Shown here: piece after piece, positions 1-10,639 of the stretch
How the letters are laid out: each line of letters opens with the position of its first letter
Numbering within the stretch: position 1 is the first letter of the stretch
Assembly (NCBI GenBank): GCA_029255685.2
Contig: CM055319.2
Coordinates: 11,208,747-11,272,746 of the forward strand
Source of the DNA: Silene conica
Lineage: Eukaryota; Streptophyta; Magnoliopsida; Caryophyllales; Caryophyllaceae
DNA: 64,000 nt
Reading direction: 5' to 3'
Program-made: the position numbers and the translations under genes
Notes under the pieces: generated by a model
Databases searched by the model: none
Seen by the model: the letters and a program-made list of their open reading frames with translations, nothing else
Told to the model about the DNA's origin: nothing

Positions 1-2218
1 TATGAATTGTGGGCTGAGGCAGTTAAAAATGGACTGGATGCCAAAAACAAATTAGATATTTTAGAAGGGAAAGTTGAAAAACCAGAATCAAATGAAGGGG
101 AGGAGACTGTCGAAACTGTCGCGTGGCGACAGTGCAATGCGATGATAAGAGCGTGGTTACGTAACGTGATCGATGAGAAGTTACATCCAAGCATTACCTT
201 TACGCAACCGGTAGCAGAAATTTAGGAAGAATTACGTGCTAGGTATTCAGCCGGAAACGCCCCACGAGTTCACCAATTAAAAGGCGATCTCAACGAATGC
301 AAGCAAGGGAGCGATACAGTAGTAGAATATTATACTCGACTCAAAACCATATGGGATGAGTTGGGCAATTATAGCAAGATAAAATCTTGTACCTGTGGAG
401 CGGCTAAATCGATACTCCAAGAACGAGAAGAGGAGAAAGTTCACCAATTTTTAATGGGATTGGATTCTAAATTATATGGACATGTGAGAACAAATTTATT
501 GATGGACGATCCAATTGTCGATTTGAATCGTGCATATGCTGTTGTTCTCAGAGAAGAGACACATGCCTCAATCACAAGAGACAAAGAAGATAAAGTGGGA
601 ATGGAGGCAGCAATGTCAATTAGAAGTACTGGAGGACAAAACAGGAATTAGAGATACAAAACCGAGAATGAAGAGGCAGATCCACCACCACAGTGCTCTT
701 TTTGCGGAAAGTATTATCATACTGATGAAAATTGTTATAATAAACATGGCTATGATGTTGTGATATCATGCGGAAGAGGACGAGGAAGGCGAGGTTCTGG
801 CCGTGGCAACCGTGGCAGGGGAAGAGGCCACAGTCAAGAGAACTACCAAGCAAATGCAGTCGGGAATTCCTCAGGAACAAAAGGGTCAGATTCGACTCAA
901 CAGACTTATTCATTCACCAGTGAAGAATTCGAGCGATTAAAATTGTTGCTCAAAGGAAGCCCGGAGGGAGATGAAAAATTGAAAGGTATGAAAGTGAATT
1001 TTAATGTTGAATGGATGCTAGATAGCGGATGTTCTCATCATATGACATGAAAGAGAGAATTATTGGAAAAAGTTTGGGTCGAAAATGGGTGTTCAACTGT
1101 GAGCCTACCCGATGGCAGGAAGGTTGAGACAAAAGTTCATGGTGAAATCCGATTGTGCACGAACTTTGTATTGAAGGACGTCTTATTTGTACCAACCCTT
1201 ACTTGTGATTTAATCTCTATTAAGCAACTCATTTGTGAAAATAATTGTATAGTAACATTTCATTCCGATTTTTGTGAAATACAGGACCTGAGTACGAGGA
1301 TGATGATTGGACGCGGTGAGCATCGTCATGGGGTATATTACTACAAATCGGAGGAGAAGGAAGTAGTTGCTCGCATCACTGTCACGAAGGAAGCAAAGTT
1401 GTGGCATAAGAGGCTTGGACACCCATCTAAGAGTATTTTTCTCAGTTTTTCTGATTTAGTTGGCAATAATTTACATTGGACATCGGATACGGTTTGCGAT
1501 TCTTGTTGTACGGCAAAACAATCACGTGCACCTTTTAAGTTGAATAATAAACGGTGTGATATTTTGTTCGGCTTAATACATTGTGATATTTGGGGACCGT
1601 ATAAAATTGCTAGTTTAACAAGGGCTCATTATTTTTTGACCATCGTCGATGACCATAGTCGGGCCGTTTGGGTATATCTTATGAAGGATAAAAGTGAAGC
1701 AGGTTATTTTATGAAAACCTTTTGTCAAATGGTTAAAACCCAATTTGAGACCCATGTTAAAAAAATTCAAAGCGACAATGGTACAGAATTGTTGTCGGGA
1801 CCAATGCAACAATATTATGAGGAAAATGAGATTTTATTTCAAACTAGCAATACTAGCACACCCCAACAAAACGGCAGAGTAGAGAGGAAACACCGTCACA
1901 TATTAGAGAAAGCTCGTGCCCTACGTTTTGAAGGAGGATTGCCCTTACATTTTTGGGGGGAATATGTTTTGACCGCTGCATACTTGATAAATCGAACCCC
2001 TACACCATTATTGGATGGCAAAACTCCATTCGAAATTCTTTATCGCAAAAGACCAAATTTTGAGAATGTTAAAGTTTTTGGGTGCCTATGTTATGTACAC
2101 AATAATAAAAAAACCGAGGGATAAGTTTGAGGAGCGTGGAAAACGATGTATTTTTATAGGATATCCACATAGTAAGAAGGGATGGAAGGTGTATGATCTT
2201 AAAGAGAAACGAGTCTTT
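1..2218 (+). pseudogene. Copia-A gag-protease-integrase region (broken)
   Basis: This is the first half of a copia polyprotein, read in frame 1 from about base 7. A gag domain is followed by a CX2CX4HX4C zinc knuckle (about 694-735), an Arg/Gly-rich tract (about 770-830), a protease motif WMLDSG (about 1012) and a GAG-pre-integrase motif LWHKRLGH (about 1396). The integrase core follows, with HCDIWG, QSDNGTE and a PQQNGRVERKHR block. Breaks: TAG at 223-225, TAG at 649-651, TGA at 1048-1050, and a one-base frameshift at an A-run near 2105-2112. After the shift, frame 2 continues to the CACTA insertion. The frameshift in a homopolymer could be a sequencing error; the three stops could not all be. 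Confidence 0.9.
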
Positions 2219-2236
2219 CACTACAAAAAAATACTG

Positions 2237-2580
2237 CCCTTGCGACGGACAGAAAATCCGTCGCAAAATTAGTTTTGTGACGGACTTTGCGACGGATTTT
2301 TTTTTTGCGACGGACCTAAATTTCCCAGACCCGCGAAGTGAAAGTCAAATGGCGGGAAAGTTTGCGACGGAAAGTCCGTCGCAAATATTGACTTTTGCGA
2401 CGGAATTTCCGTCGCAAACATATTGACCAGGCTTGACCAAAAGCTGGTCAAGGTCAAATCTTGACCAGATTTGCGACGGAACTTCCGTCGCAAAAGTCAA
2501 TATTTGCGACGGAATTTCCGTCGCAAATCTGGTCAAGGTCAAATCTTGACCAGATTTGCGACGGAAATTCCGTCGCAAAG
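2237..2580. repeat. CACTA-1 left subterminal palindromic repeats
   Basis: At least six copies of a near-perfect palindrome, TTTGCGACGG...CCGTCGCAAA, lie here (around 2237, 2361, 2394, 2469, 2502 and 2555), some separated by a GGTCAAGGTCAA-type spacer. In CACTA elements such subterminal repeats are TnpA binding sites; that role here is inferred. Confidence 0.9.
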
Positions 2581-3215
2581 ATGTTTTATACAGACCCCGC
2601 GGGTCTTCTTCTTTTCCCCAAATTGATTTCAAAATTAAAAAAAACAAAACCCTAAAGCGATTCGGCGATTTATTTCACCACCACACCACCACCCTACCAC
2701 CCTACCCTACCACCCTACGCCGCCGGAGCCGCCGCCGCCACGCCACCAGCCCTCCTTCTCCCTCCTTCCTCCTTCTCCTTCCTTCCTCCTCCTTCCTCCT
2801 CCTTCCTCCTCCTTCTCCTTTCTTCTCCCTTCCACCTGCCACCTCACCGCCGCCACCACCTCACCGCCGCCACCTTGCCGCCGCCACTTCTTTCTTTCTT
2901 ATGTATGTATACTAACTTTTTTAATATACCGTCTTAATTTTTTATGTTTAATCCGTCGCAAAATTCCGTCGCAAATTCCGTATTATTGTTTTTTTATTGT
3001 TATTAGGAATAGTTAGTTTAGTTTAATTGTTATTTGATTAGTTTAGTTAGTATTGTTAGGTGGTTAGTGATATTAGGTTAGTAGCTAATTCCGTCCTAAA
3101 TCCGTCGCATATTGGTGTTAAGTTGTTTAGGACGATTGTTTTTTGATATAAAATTTGCATTGTTGTTGATTGTTAGTGTTGTTGATTTGTTTAGAATATT
3201 CTTGAACAGTACCCG
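2581..3215 (+). other. CACTA-1 leader region, untranslated and low-complexity
   Basis: After the subterminal repeats comes a leader-like stretch: AAACCCTAAAGC near 2645, then a C/T-rich tract at 2680-2895 made of CCACCACC and TCCTCCTTC runs. A possible donor, TATGTATGTATAC, lies near 2900, after which the DNA becomes AT-rich with a few stray CCGTCGCAAA repeats near 2950. CACTA-2 has the same arrangement, a C-rich leader followed by an AT-rich stretch up to the structured region, so this is probably a 5'-UTR exon plus first intron. No coding gene is seen. Confidence 0.5.
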
Positions 3216-3248
3216 TTCAATAATTACACATTAGGTGTAATTGTTGAA
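3216..3248 (+). other. Short conserved hairpin in CACTA-1
   Basis: TTCAATAATTACAC pairs with GGTGTAATTGTTGAA around a loop containing TTAGG. It is flanked by AGTACCCG on the left and TAGTCCCC on the right. CACTA-2 has the same flanks and loop with a different but still paired stem at 47190-47222. Confidence 0.75.
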
Positions 3249-3269
3249 TAGTCCCCGTTTTGGGACTGT

Positions 3270-3478
3270 CTTTGAATCTTTCATGCCATTTAGGTAGTAA
3301 ACATTCTTATATTTTCTTGATTGTAATGAAACAAAAATTGGGCAACACTTCCTTATTGTTCTCCAAATACATTCTATATAATGTATTTGGAGAACAATAG
3401 GGAAGTGCTGCCCAATTTTTTTCTCATTACAATCAAGAAAATATAAGAGTGTTTACTAATGGTATGAAAGATTCAAAG
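3270..3478 (+). other. Long hairpin in CACTA-1, about 100-bp arms
   Basis: The arm at 3270-3370 is nearly perfectly complementary to the arm at 3376-3478, with a small loop near 3372. The pairing runs from CTTTGAATCTTTCAT on the left to ATGAAAGATTCAAAG on the right. A transcript would fold into a precursor-like hairpin able to feed a DICER-LIKE enzyme; that is inference. CACTA-2 has the equivalent at 47247-47468. A conserved block, GATGGRTTTAGGYTGGAG, follows the hairpin in both elements. Confidence 0.85.
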
Positions 3479-3540
3479 ATGGATTTAGGCTGGAGAGATA
3501 AGGACCCCAGACCAATATATGTAAATTGTTTTTTTTTGCA

Positions 3541-3650
3541 GGTTGGTGTTGGTGTTGGTGTTGGTGTTGGTGTTGGTGTTGGTGTTGGTGTTGGTGTTGG
3601 TGTTGGTGTTGGTAGTTGGTGTTGTTGTTGTTGTTGTTGTTGTTGTTAGT
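3541..3650 (+). repeat. GTTGGT hexanucleotide and GTT trinucleotide microsatellite
   Basis: About a dozen GTTGGT-type units are followed by about ten GTT units, directly after a T-run ending in TGCAG that could act as a splice acceptor. The reading frames across it (Val-Gly and Cys runs) are repeat artefacts. Confidence 0.95.
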
Positions 3651-3809
3651 TGTTGTTATATATATGTAGTTGTTATTTAATTGTTGTTGTTAATAAGTTG
3701 TTAACTAGTTTTTGTTGTTAGTTGTTGTTATATATATATGTAGTTTTGTTATTTAATTGTTGTTGTTAATTAGTTGTTGTTATTGTTTGTTAAAATATGT
3801 AGATTTACT

Positions 3810-4229
3810 ATGAAGAGATTAGAAAGAAAATGGATGTATGAAAGGTTGGATTCTAGGAAAAAAATAAGGCAGGATTTCGTAATTGGTGTTAATGAATTCA
3901 TTAACTATGTTAAGCAACAAGACGAATACGTTAGGAATAGAGAAATTAGGTGTCCATGTTCTAAGTGTAAGAATACAAAGTATTTAGTTGAGCAAGAAGT
4001 ACGGAAACACCTTGGTTTGTGAGGGTTTTGTGATAACTACTACGATTGGGTGTGTCACGGAGAGAAATTCTCCGTTGAGGAAGAGGGAAGCTCATCAATG
4101 CACTCCGACAATCCTTATAGAGATATGGTAGAAGATGCGTTACGCGATAGCATTGATCAAATTAGGGAAGATGCTCTAAACGCCGAGGTGGTCGATGAAT
4201 CTCCAAATCCTAAGGCTGAAGGCAATTAA
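3810..4229 (+). pseudogene. Transpos_assoc-domain fragment of a CACTA transposase gene
   Basis: The ATG at 3810 opens a frame with the N-terminal Transpos_assoc zinc-binding domain typical of TnpD/TNP2 proteins: an ERKWMYERL start, then a CPCSKCKN motif about 50 residues in, then NYYDW and CHGE. One in-frame TGA at 4020-4022 interrupts it, at the spot where CACTA-2 reads an open ITNGF, and the same frame then stays open to TAA at 4229. The likely acceptor ATATGTAG lies seven bases before the ATG, as in CACTA-2. No transposase or TnpA C-terminal part follows. It is related to but shorter than the intact CACTA-2 gene. Confidence 0.8.
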
Positions 4230-4635
4230 AGAATACTTAAGTCAACAGGGGGCGGAGTTCACTACTCAGAGCTGCAACCCGGGAGGCTTCTCTCAGCCGA
4301 GACGCGACTTTGACGATGATGGCGGCGACAATGCTAGGGCGGCCAGTCATTTCGCCACCCCACAGCCCACCGACACGACCGTTAGATAGATTTCATTAGG
4401 TTGTTTAGTTGATGTACCGCGGACTATGTTTAGTTTTTAGTTGGATTATCATTTGTAAAACTTTCTTATTAGTTATGAAAAGACGTTTTAAAACCCTTGT
4501 CTCCGACAAGTTTTTGTTGCTGGGTTGTTTTTCTGAAATTGCAGGTTTACAGATCATGCAAAAGGGAAAAAATGAATCATTTCAATGGAAATGGGGAGCT
4601 GGAAAAACGGCTGAAACCCGAAAATCATACAGGAA
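4230..4635. other. CACTA-1 3' interior, no gene recognised
   Basis: A moderately GC-rich stretch (4240-4385) could be the decayed tail of a transposon gene: it reads open in one frame to TAG near 4387 with acidic and Thr/Pro-rich residues. I recognise no domain. AT-rich 3' sequence follows up to the right subterminal repeats. Confidence 0.35.
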
Positions 4636-5048
4636 TTTGCGACGGAATTCCGTCGCAAACCTTGACCTTTGGTCAAAGTCAGTCCAGATTTGCGACGGAA
4701 TTTCCGTCGCAAATGGTCCTGTTGCGACGGATTTTCCGTCGCAAACCTGGACTGACTTTGACCAAAAGTCAAAGTCAGTCTAGTTTTGCGACGGAAAATC
4801 CGTCGCAAAAAGGTCTAGTTGCGACGGAAAATCCATCGCAAAACTTGACTGACTTTGACTTTTGGTCAAGGTCAGTCCGTCGCAAAATGAGGTCAATCCG
4901 TCGCAAATCTATTGCGACGAAAAAATCCGTCGCAAATTAACATTTTGCGACAAAAATATGGGACAGACGCAGTCCGTCGCAAATCCGTCGCAAAAACATC
5001 ATTTGCGACGGATTTCACCCTTTTTGCGACGGAAAATTCCGTCGCAAA
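4636..5048. repeat. CACTA-1 right subterminal palindromic repeats
   Basis: At least eight copies of the TTTGCGACGG...CCGTCGCAAA palindrome occur here, in both full and half form, with GGTCAAAGTCAGTC spacers. They mirror the left block at 2237-2580. Confidence 0.9.
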
Positions 5049-5071
5049 GAGAGCATTGTTTCGTAGTGTTT

Positions 5072-7101
5072 GTATCCCGTGACGTTAAATTCTTTGAACA
5101 TGTCTACCCCTATTCGAATGTTATTGGTGATGGGCAATTAAAACCACGCACTGATGTATCACTAAATGAGAGTAATTGGATAGACATGGAGAGTATTGAT
5201 AAGGATGCAAGTGAGGATGACTTGTCAACTGTAAATGAGGTTGGAGATGGCGAGATGAGGGAGCCCGAAAACCAAAACATAACAGGGACGGATGATCAGA
5301 CCAACGAAAACAGAATGGGGACAGGGACTGATGATCAGACCCATGAAAACAGAATGGGGAGAGGAGCTCGAGAGAAATTCGAGCCGGCATGGAAGAAGGA
5401 TTATTATTGCAAGTCAACAAGAGTAATTACCCCGACTCAAGATGCTCACCGTACACAGTCCACTTCCTCTACGACAGGTACTCGTTATCCATTAATCAAT
5501 TATGTTACTAACGATTATTTTTCAAAGGCACACAATTGTTTTCTAGCAAAAATAGATAAGCAGAAGGAACCAAGTTCATATCATGAAGCAGCAAAAAATG
5601 TGAGATGGTGTGAAGCAATGACAAAGGAAATTAATGCGTTAGAAAGCAATGGAACTTGGATAATTGTCGACTTACCGAAAGGGAAGAAAGCAATTGGATG
5701 TAAATGGGTATACAAGATTAAATATCGTGCAAATGGAGAAATTGAACGATACAAAGCGAGAATTGTGGCTCAAGGATTTACACAAGTTGAAGGCATTGAC
5801 TTCCATGAGACTTATGCGCCGGTTGCAAAAATGACAAGTGTGAGATGTTTGCTCGCCGTGGCCGTAAAGAAGAAGTGGATTATAGAACAATTGGATGTAA
5901 ATAACGCCTTCTTGCACGGAGATCTTGAAGAAGATGTATACATGCGACTTCCACAAGGATTTGAAAGAGACAAAGGAGGAAAGGTATGTAAATTGAAGAA
6001 ATCCATTTATGGTTTAAATCAAGCCTCGCGTAATTGGTTCGCAAAATTGACTATTTCCTTGAAGAATTATGGTTTTGTTCAATCCATGGCGGATTATTCA
6101 TTATTTACATTAAACCGTGCTGACATATTTATTGGCGTTCTCGTCTACGTCGATGATATGGTAGTAGTAGGAAATAGTCGAGTGGCGTGTGATAATTTCA
6201 AGACCTTTCTTGATAAGCAATTTGGCATAAAAGACTTGGGTAAACTTAAGTTCTTTCTTGGAATTGAGGTGGCTCATGGAGTTAATGGATTATTTCTTAA
6301 CCAACGGAAATATGCCATAAATATAGTTGAAGAAAGTGGCATGGCAGGGGCAAAGACGGCTTACACTCCTATTCAATCTCGTCATAATTTAGGCCTAGCA
6401 AAGGGGCCTGTTTTGACGGATATTATGAAATACCGAAGACTAGTTGGGAAATTAGTCTATTTAACGATAACCAGGCCAGACCTTGTATACTCTGTTCATG
6501 TGCTCTCGCAATTCGTCAACGAGCCAAAGAAGGAACATTGGGATGCCGTTTTGCGAGTAGTTCGATATGTTAAAAGAAATCCAAGTAAGGGGATCACCTT
6601 CAATGCCAATTCGGATTTTCAATTGTGCGGGTATTGTGACTCAGACTATGCTGGCTGTCCCGTCACAAGGAGGTCCTTATGTGGTTACTTTGTTTCGATT
6701 GGCGGGTCACCAATTTCTTGGAAAGCAAAAAACAAGTTACGGTGGCTAAATCAACGGCTGAAGCGGAGTATAGGGCCATGGGATCGGTCACAAGCGAATT
6801 ATTATGGGTGAAGTCGTTCCTTGTTTCACTTGGCGTTTTTCACACAAATCCGATGCTCATGTTTTGTGACAATCAAGCTGCACTTCATATTTCGAAGAAT
6901 CCCGTGTTTCATGATCGAACGAAACACATTGAGATTGATTGTCATTTTGTTCGTCAACATTTGGTATCCAATGTGATCCGCGCGCATCATGTGTCAAGCA
7001 AGGAACAAATCGCAGATTTGTTCACTAAAGCCCTTGGAGGAGAATTATTTGATCACTTGTCGTACAAGTTGGGTCTCGGTTTGCCCCGTGCTCCAACTTG
7101 A
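5072..7101 (+). pseudogene. Copia-A reverse transcriptase-RNase H region (broken)
   Basis: This is the second half of the copia-A polyprotein, resuming after CACTA-1 in the frame that preceded it. An acidic linker comes first. RVT_2 follows, with GCKWVYKIKY (about 5695), LDVNNAFLHG (about 5890) and the catalytic YVDDMVV (about 6147). RNase H shows CDSDYAG near 6637 and the STAEAEYRAM block near 6750-6780. A one-base frameshift at the A-run near 6727-6732 separates RVT_2 from the RNase H C-terminus, which ends in a TGA at 7099-7101 beside the polypurine tract. Confidence 0.9.
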
Positions 7102-7108
7102 GGGGGAG

Positions 7109-7349
7109 TCTTAGTTTATGGGTACCGTCTTGTGTGGTACACATTCTGTTTGGTATATGTAGCATTATATTAAATACATGTGTTTAGTGTATATATTTAA
7201 TAGTAGTCGGTTACAATAGGGATACTAGGAGTTTATGGGTAGGCAAAGAGATTAGCCTTACTATAAAATCAGAGGATGTATTGAGTTGTGGATTATTCAG
7301 AAAATAATAACAATCATCTTCTCCATATGCTTATCTTCTGGTTTTCTCA
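7109..7349 (+). repeat. Putative 3' LTR of copia-A
   Basis: A GAGGGGGAG polypurine tract (7100-7108) adjoins the stop codon, as in many copia elements. The following stretch has a TATAAAA box near 7262 and ends in a TTCTCA-like terminus near 7349. The 5' LTR is outside the window, so the borders are estimates. Confidence 0.5.
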
Positions 7350-7721
7350 GGTCGCAGACCACAAGCAATTTAGCATCACCTGTTCAGACCAGCTACATTG
7401 TGATCATTCCTCATTCGTGTTGAATATGTTTAAGAAAACAACAATCTACGCATGCATCATCGTATCTAGCATTCTACCATTACATTTAGGTTATACTTTT
7501 AAAAACCCACTCCTACATAGATTGATAACTTAGTTTTAGGATTGATAACTTGACTCGTAAAGCTGGACCTCATACTTGAAATACCCCAAGGCCAATTGTA
7601 TAACCCAAATGAAACACAAAATTTGAACTCACTCGACACAATTCGATCTTAATCCTAGCTTTGTTGACACAAGTAATTGAACTAATTCGAAATGACCAAT
7701 TTAAAATCACTGGATTAGGAA
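7350..7721. other. AT-rich spacer, nothing recognised
   Basis: About 370 bp between the copia-A LTR and the Mutator-like element. I see no conserved domain, tRNA or clear repeat. It may be the continuation of the minus-strand copia-B/LINE remains found right of the Mutator-like element. Confidence 0.4.
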
Positions 7722-7730
7722 TAACAATAA

Positions 7731-8213
7731 GAACGATTTTTTAAAATGACGCTCAAAAACAAAGTAATTGTTGTTTTGGGTTGTATTTGAAAGTAATTGT
7801 CAAAATGGTGTCCACGTAGGCTCGGGTTTTCCGAGGCTTAAACATGCCACTACAAATGGCGTGTCTATAATGCACATTTGAGGCAGGGACTTCAAAAATA
7901 TTGACACCCAAACACGCCATTACGAATGGCGGGTTTTAACCTAAAAACACGCCATTACGTATGGCGTGTTTACACAACAGATTTTTGAAGCCCACGTGAG
8001 GAAGTTTGGAAAAATAAAGAGGGGAAACAGACCATACTGTATGGCGTGTTATGACAGTGTAGTTTTTTTTTAAACAAAAGCATGAAGGTTGCGCCATCAT
8101 CATCACTGGACCACCCTTTTGGAAACTTCACAACCTTCTTCCCTCGCCCTCATAAACCCACCCACTTCATCCCCAAAGCATCCTCTTCCTCCGATCCAGA
8201 CCCGGAACCACAA
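7731..8213 (+). repeat. Left TIR of the Mutator-like element
   Basis: This pairs with 10640-11122 at high identity. It contains four short imperfect palindromes of the form ACACGCCAT..ATGGCGTGT (7842-7864, 7911-7935, 7945-7972, 8025-8051). The inner part (about 8089-8213) is C-rich and could be a captured exon, because both TIR copies keep it, but I recognise no product. Confidence 0.92.
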
Positions 8214-10639
8214 CCCGACCATCATTTTAAGAAAAGGAAGCTCCTCTGTGGGACCTAGGAAGGCGCTGGCTAACCCATTTATGCTCTCTTATTTGTTTGG
8301 TATTCTCTTTTCTTCAATCGACCCTTTCTCCAGGCCTGGCGGGTGCGCTATTTATCTTCCCTCTTGATACGCTACCTACGCTCGCGCACTTTCAACAAAG
8401 CCCTGAGGGATAAGAGTGAAAGATCTCTCCTTACGTACCGCCGCAGCCTCTGAGACTTGATCACATAGGTTCGTAAAAGATTTTCATAGAATCGCAAACG
8501 ATAACAACATAAAATCAAAGCCGATCAAGGCCGATGCTAACTGTAGATTCTTGGGTCCAGTCTTACTCTAGTAGAACCAGAAATGAGTACAATCATACAA
8601 CTCAGCATGGGGTAGAGCGCCGTCTTCTTGTAGGATATTGCTCTCGTGTATTGTGCTAAGCTAAGGGCCGCAGGTTTAAGAGAAGAGGGGAGTTTAGCTA
8701 TTTCCACAGCATTCTTTGGGTTACGATTCTATGAATTCCTATGAATATAGGAAGAAAGGTTTTATAGAGCAATTTGCCTAAGGAGTCTATGCCCTTTCAA
8801 CCTGCCTTTTCCAAGCCCTATCTAAAAGAGAAAGATCTACCAAAATCCCCATTCAATAGAGGGAGGAAGAACGAGGGCTATTTTCCATAGCGAGAGGAGA
8901 TAGGAAGTCGTGCTACAAGAGCTAGGATAGACGCGACACACTTTCTAGATCTTCGGTCGTCTTAAGGTGAAACTCCCTTCTTTTTCTTTTCCTGCCGAGT
9001 CTCAACTTAGATGAAGCGCTCGGATTCCGAGCTTTATAACGACAAGGCTATTCTACTAGAACTAGAAGGAGGTTGTGTATAGGACAAGCTCAGTCTTCTT
9101 TCCTTTCTCTATCCGGGGCGCTAGTTGCTGCCATGATTGGTAGTCAATCTTGTCCTAAAGAGGAAGCCTCTGGGAATAGAAGAGAGGCGTAGGCTAGTGA
9201 GTGATGCGAAGGATACGCCCCTATAATATAATACAGTATAGGCCAGATCTGCTCCCCTTCGAATATAGTAATGAATCTAGGAGCTTTTAAAGTGGTGTGT
9301 CTTTAGGTAAGACATGCTCTGCTTTAATATATTTTATTCTTTGCGCCGCAATTAAATTTCTTTTTTCTTTATTGGCCGCCCTTCTTTCCGTTACGTCAGG
9401 GTTGCTAGGTTCAATTGCTTACTTCCTCGGGGTTGTTTAATAAGAGGACAAGATTCTTCCTTTCTTATGTCGCGCGCATCAACTCCCCACTGTTCTTAGG
9501 CAGAGGCAAACTTAACGCCCAAGAATACAATAGAATAGAGGCTAAGCATATAGTAGGGTAGGGTATAAGGCCTAATGCTGCCTTTAATATACAAGACAAG
9601 GGCTATTTAAACTTTTCTTTTCGCATTTTATGTCTGTTTTTCCGGGGCTGGGGGGTTTTATTCGTTCGAAAAGTAACTTTGCTTGCAGAAATACCCTTGC
9701 CACCAAAAAAGACAAGCGTGGAAGAAAGAATTCTAATAATTTTTTGTTTGCGGAAAAGCAGTTCTTTCCCAAAATCCTGGTGTTTTTCCCTATTTTTAGC
9801 TTCAATTCTGACTTCTATAAGGGGAGACGGACCTTTTTTGACTGAAACTGTTTTCACAGAGCAAATGTAACTTTGGAACGAATAAACTCTTTCTCTCTCT
9901 CTCACATCCGCTCGAGCCACAATGGTCCTATATTTTTTGACAGAAACGGGCTAAACTTACTGTGATTCGGTTTTTGGTTGACTCCTTTTTCCTTTGATAG
10001 TGTAGGTTCTCTGTATAAGAAGGGCAAGACAATACAACATAGAAGGGCGTGAGGTACGCTTGCAGACACCCGAACTTAAAGGCCTATGGGGGCGAAAGTC
10101 TTGAAGAAGAGTGAATAAACTTTCCTTAATGAGATCCATCCGCGAACGAAAAAAGATCTTACTTAACTAAATGGGTACGATTTTGAAAGAAAGGGTTTGC
10201 TTTAATCGATGGAGCAGACTCCTTTTCTTTCGGGTTGGGGTTTTGGTCTGACTTAAAGGTTAATTCTAGTCCGGATTCGGGTGTTGCTAATTTGCTTTAT
10301 AGTGATTTGCATTTTAAAGGGACTTCTTGTTCTCCACCGTAACCCCTTTGTCAGTTGTTTACTTGTCCATATACTCTTTGACACATCGAAGCTTTTACGC
10401 GTCCTGTCGTCATCAAGGAGCGAGCGAATCCATTGTTTCTCACTTCGAAGATGTAAGGAAGAAAGAGGCAAGCGCTCGTACATACACTAATTTTACGCTA
10501 CATCTACTTCTATTGGGACAGACACAGTCTTTAATTGACCAAGCATTAGCATTCTGTTGGCAGCGCCATAGAGCCAGTACTGAAAAACCTTCCTATAGTG
10601 AGACTTTCTATACTATGGCATGCATAGGAGAGTGGGGAT
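8214..10639. other. Captured DNA with mitochondrial-like composition
   Basis: About 2.4 kb whose texture differs from both flanks: near-even base composition, many purine clusters such as GAAAGAAAGG, and no retroelement domains. This style is typical of plant mitochondrial intergenic DNA, so I read it as a mitochondrial segment carried in the element. I found no mitochondrial gene or tRNA in it by eye. The open frames at 9584-9920, 10253-10490 and 10327-10701 look like chance. Confidence 0.5.

Larger units (their letters stand above)
2219..5068 (+). mobile_element. CACTA-1: non-autonomous CACTA (En/Spm) element, 2850 bp
   Basis: The element begins CACTACAAAAAAAT at 2219 and ends, read inverted, CACTACGAAACAAT at 5068, with the 3-bp target duplication TTT at 2216-2218 and 5069-5071. 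The CACTA ends, the 3-bp TSD, the dense subterminal repeats and the Transpos_assoc domain inside all identify the superfamily. It interrupts copia-A just after the integrase C-terminal region, and the frame resumes directly after it. No DDE transposase is present, so movement would need a helper element. Confidence 0.95.
1..7349 (+). mobile_element. Copia-A: decayed Ty1/copia retrotransposon, 5' end off the window
   Basis: The domain order is gag, CCHC knuckle, protease, integrase, reverse transcriptase, RNase H, which is the Ty1/copia order. The 5' LTR and the start of gag lie left of the window. The body is split by a CACTA element at 2219-5068; removing it and one TTT target copy restores the reading frame. 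Three in-frame stops and two frameshifts show that it is dead. A purine-rich tract (7100-7108) precedes the presumed 3' LTR. Confidence 0.9.

Noticed and set aside
2237-2580. Regularly spaced palindromes that could suggest a CRISPR array
   Set aside because: Eukaryotic context, irregular spacing, and position next to CACTA termini make them transposon subterminal repeats.
3449-3649. Open frame with Val-Gly and Cys runs
   Set aside because: It is a read-through of the GTTGGT/GTT microsatellite.
8214-10639. Coding genes in the MULE cargo (frames at 9584-9920, 10253-10490, 10327-10701)
   Set aside because: They overlap on both strands, have no recognisable domain and no coding-like context.
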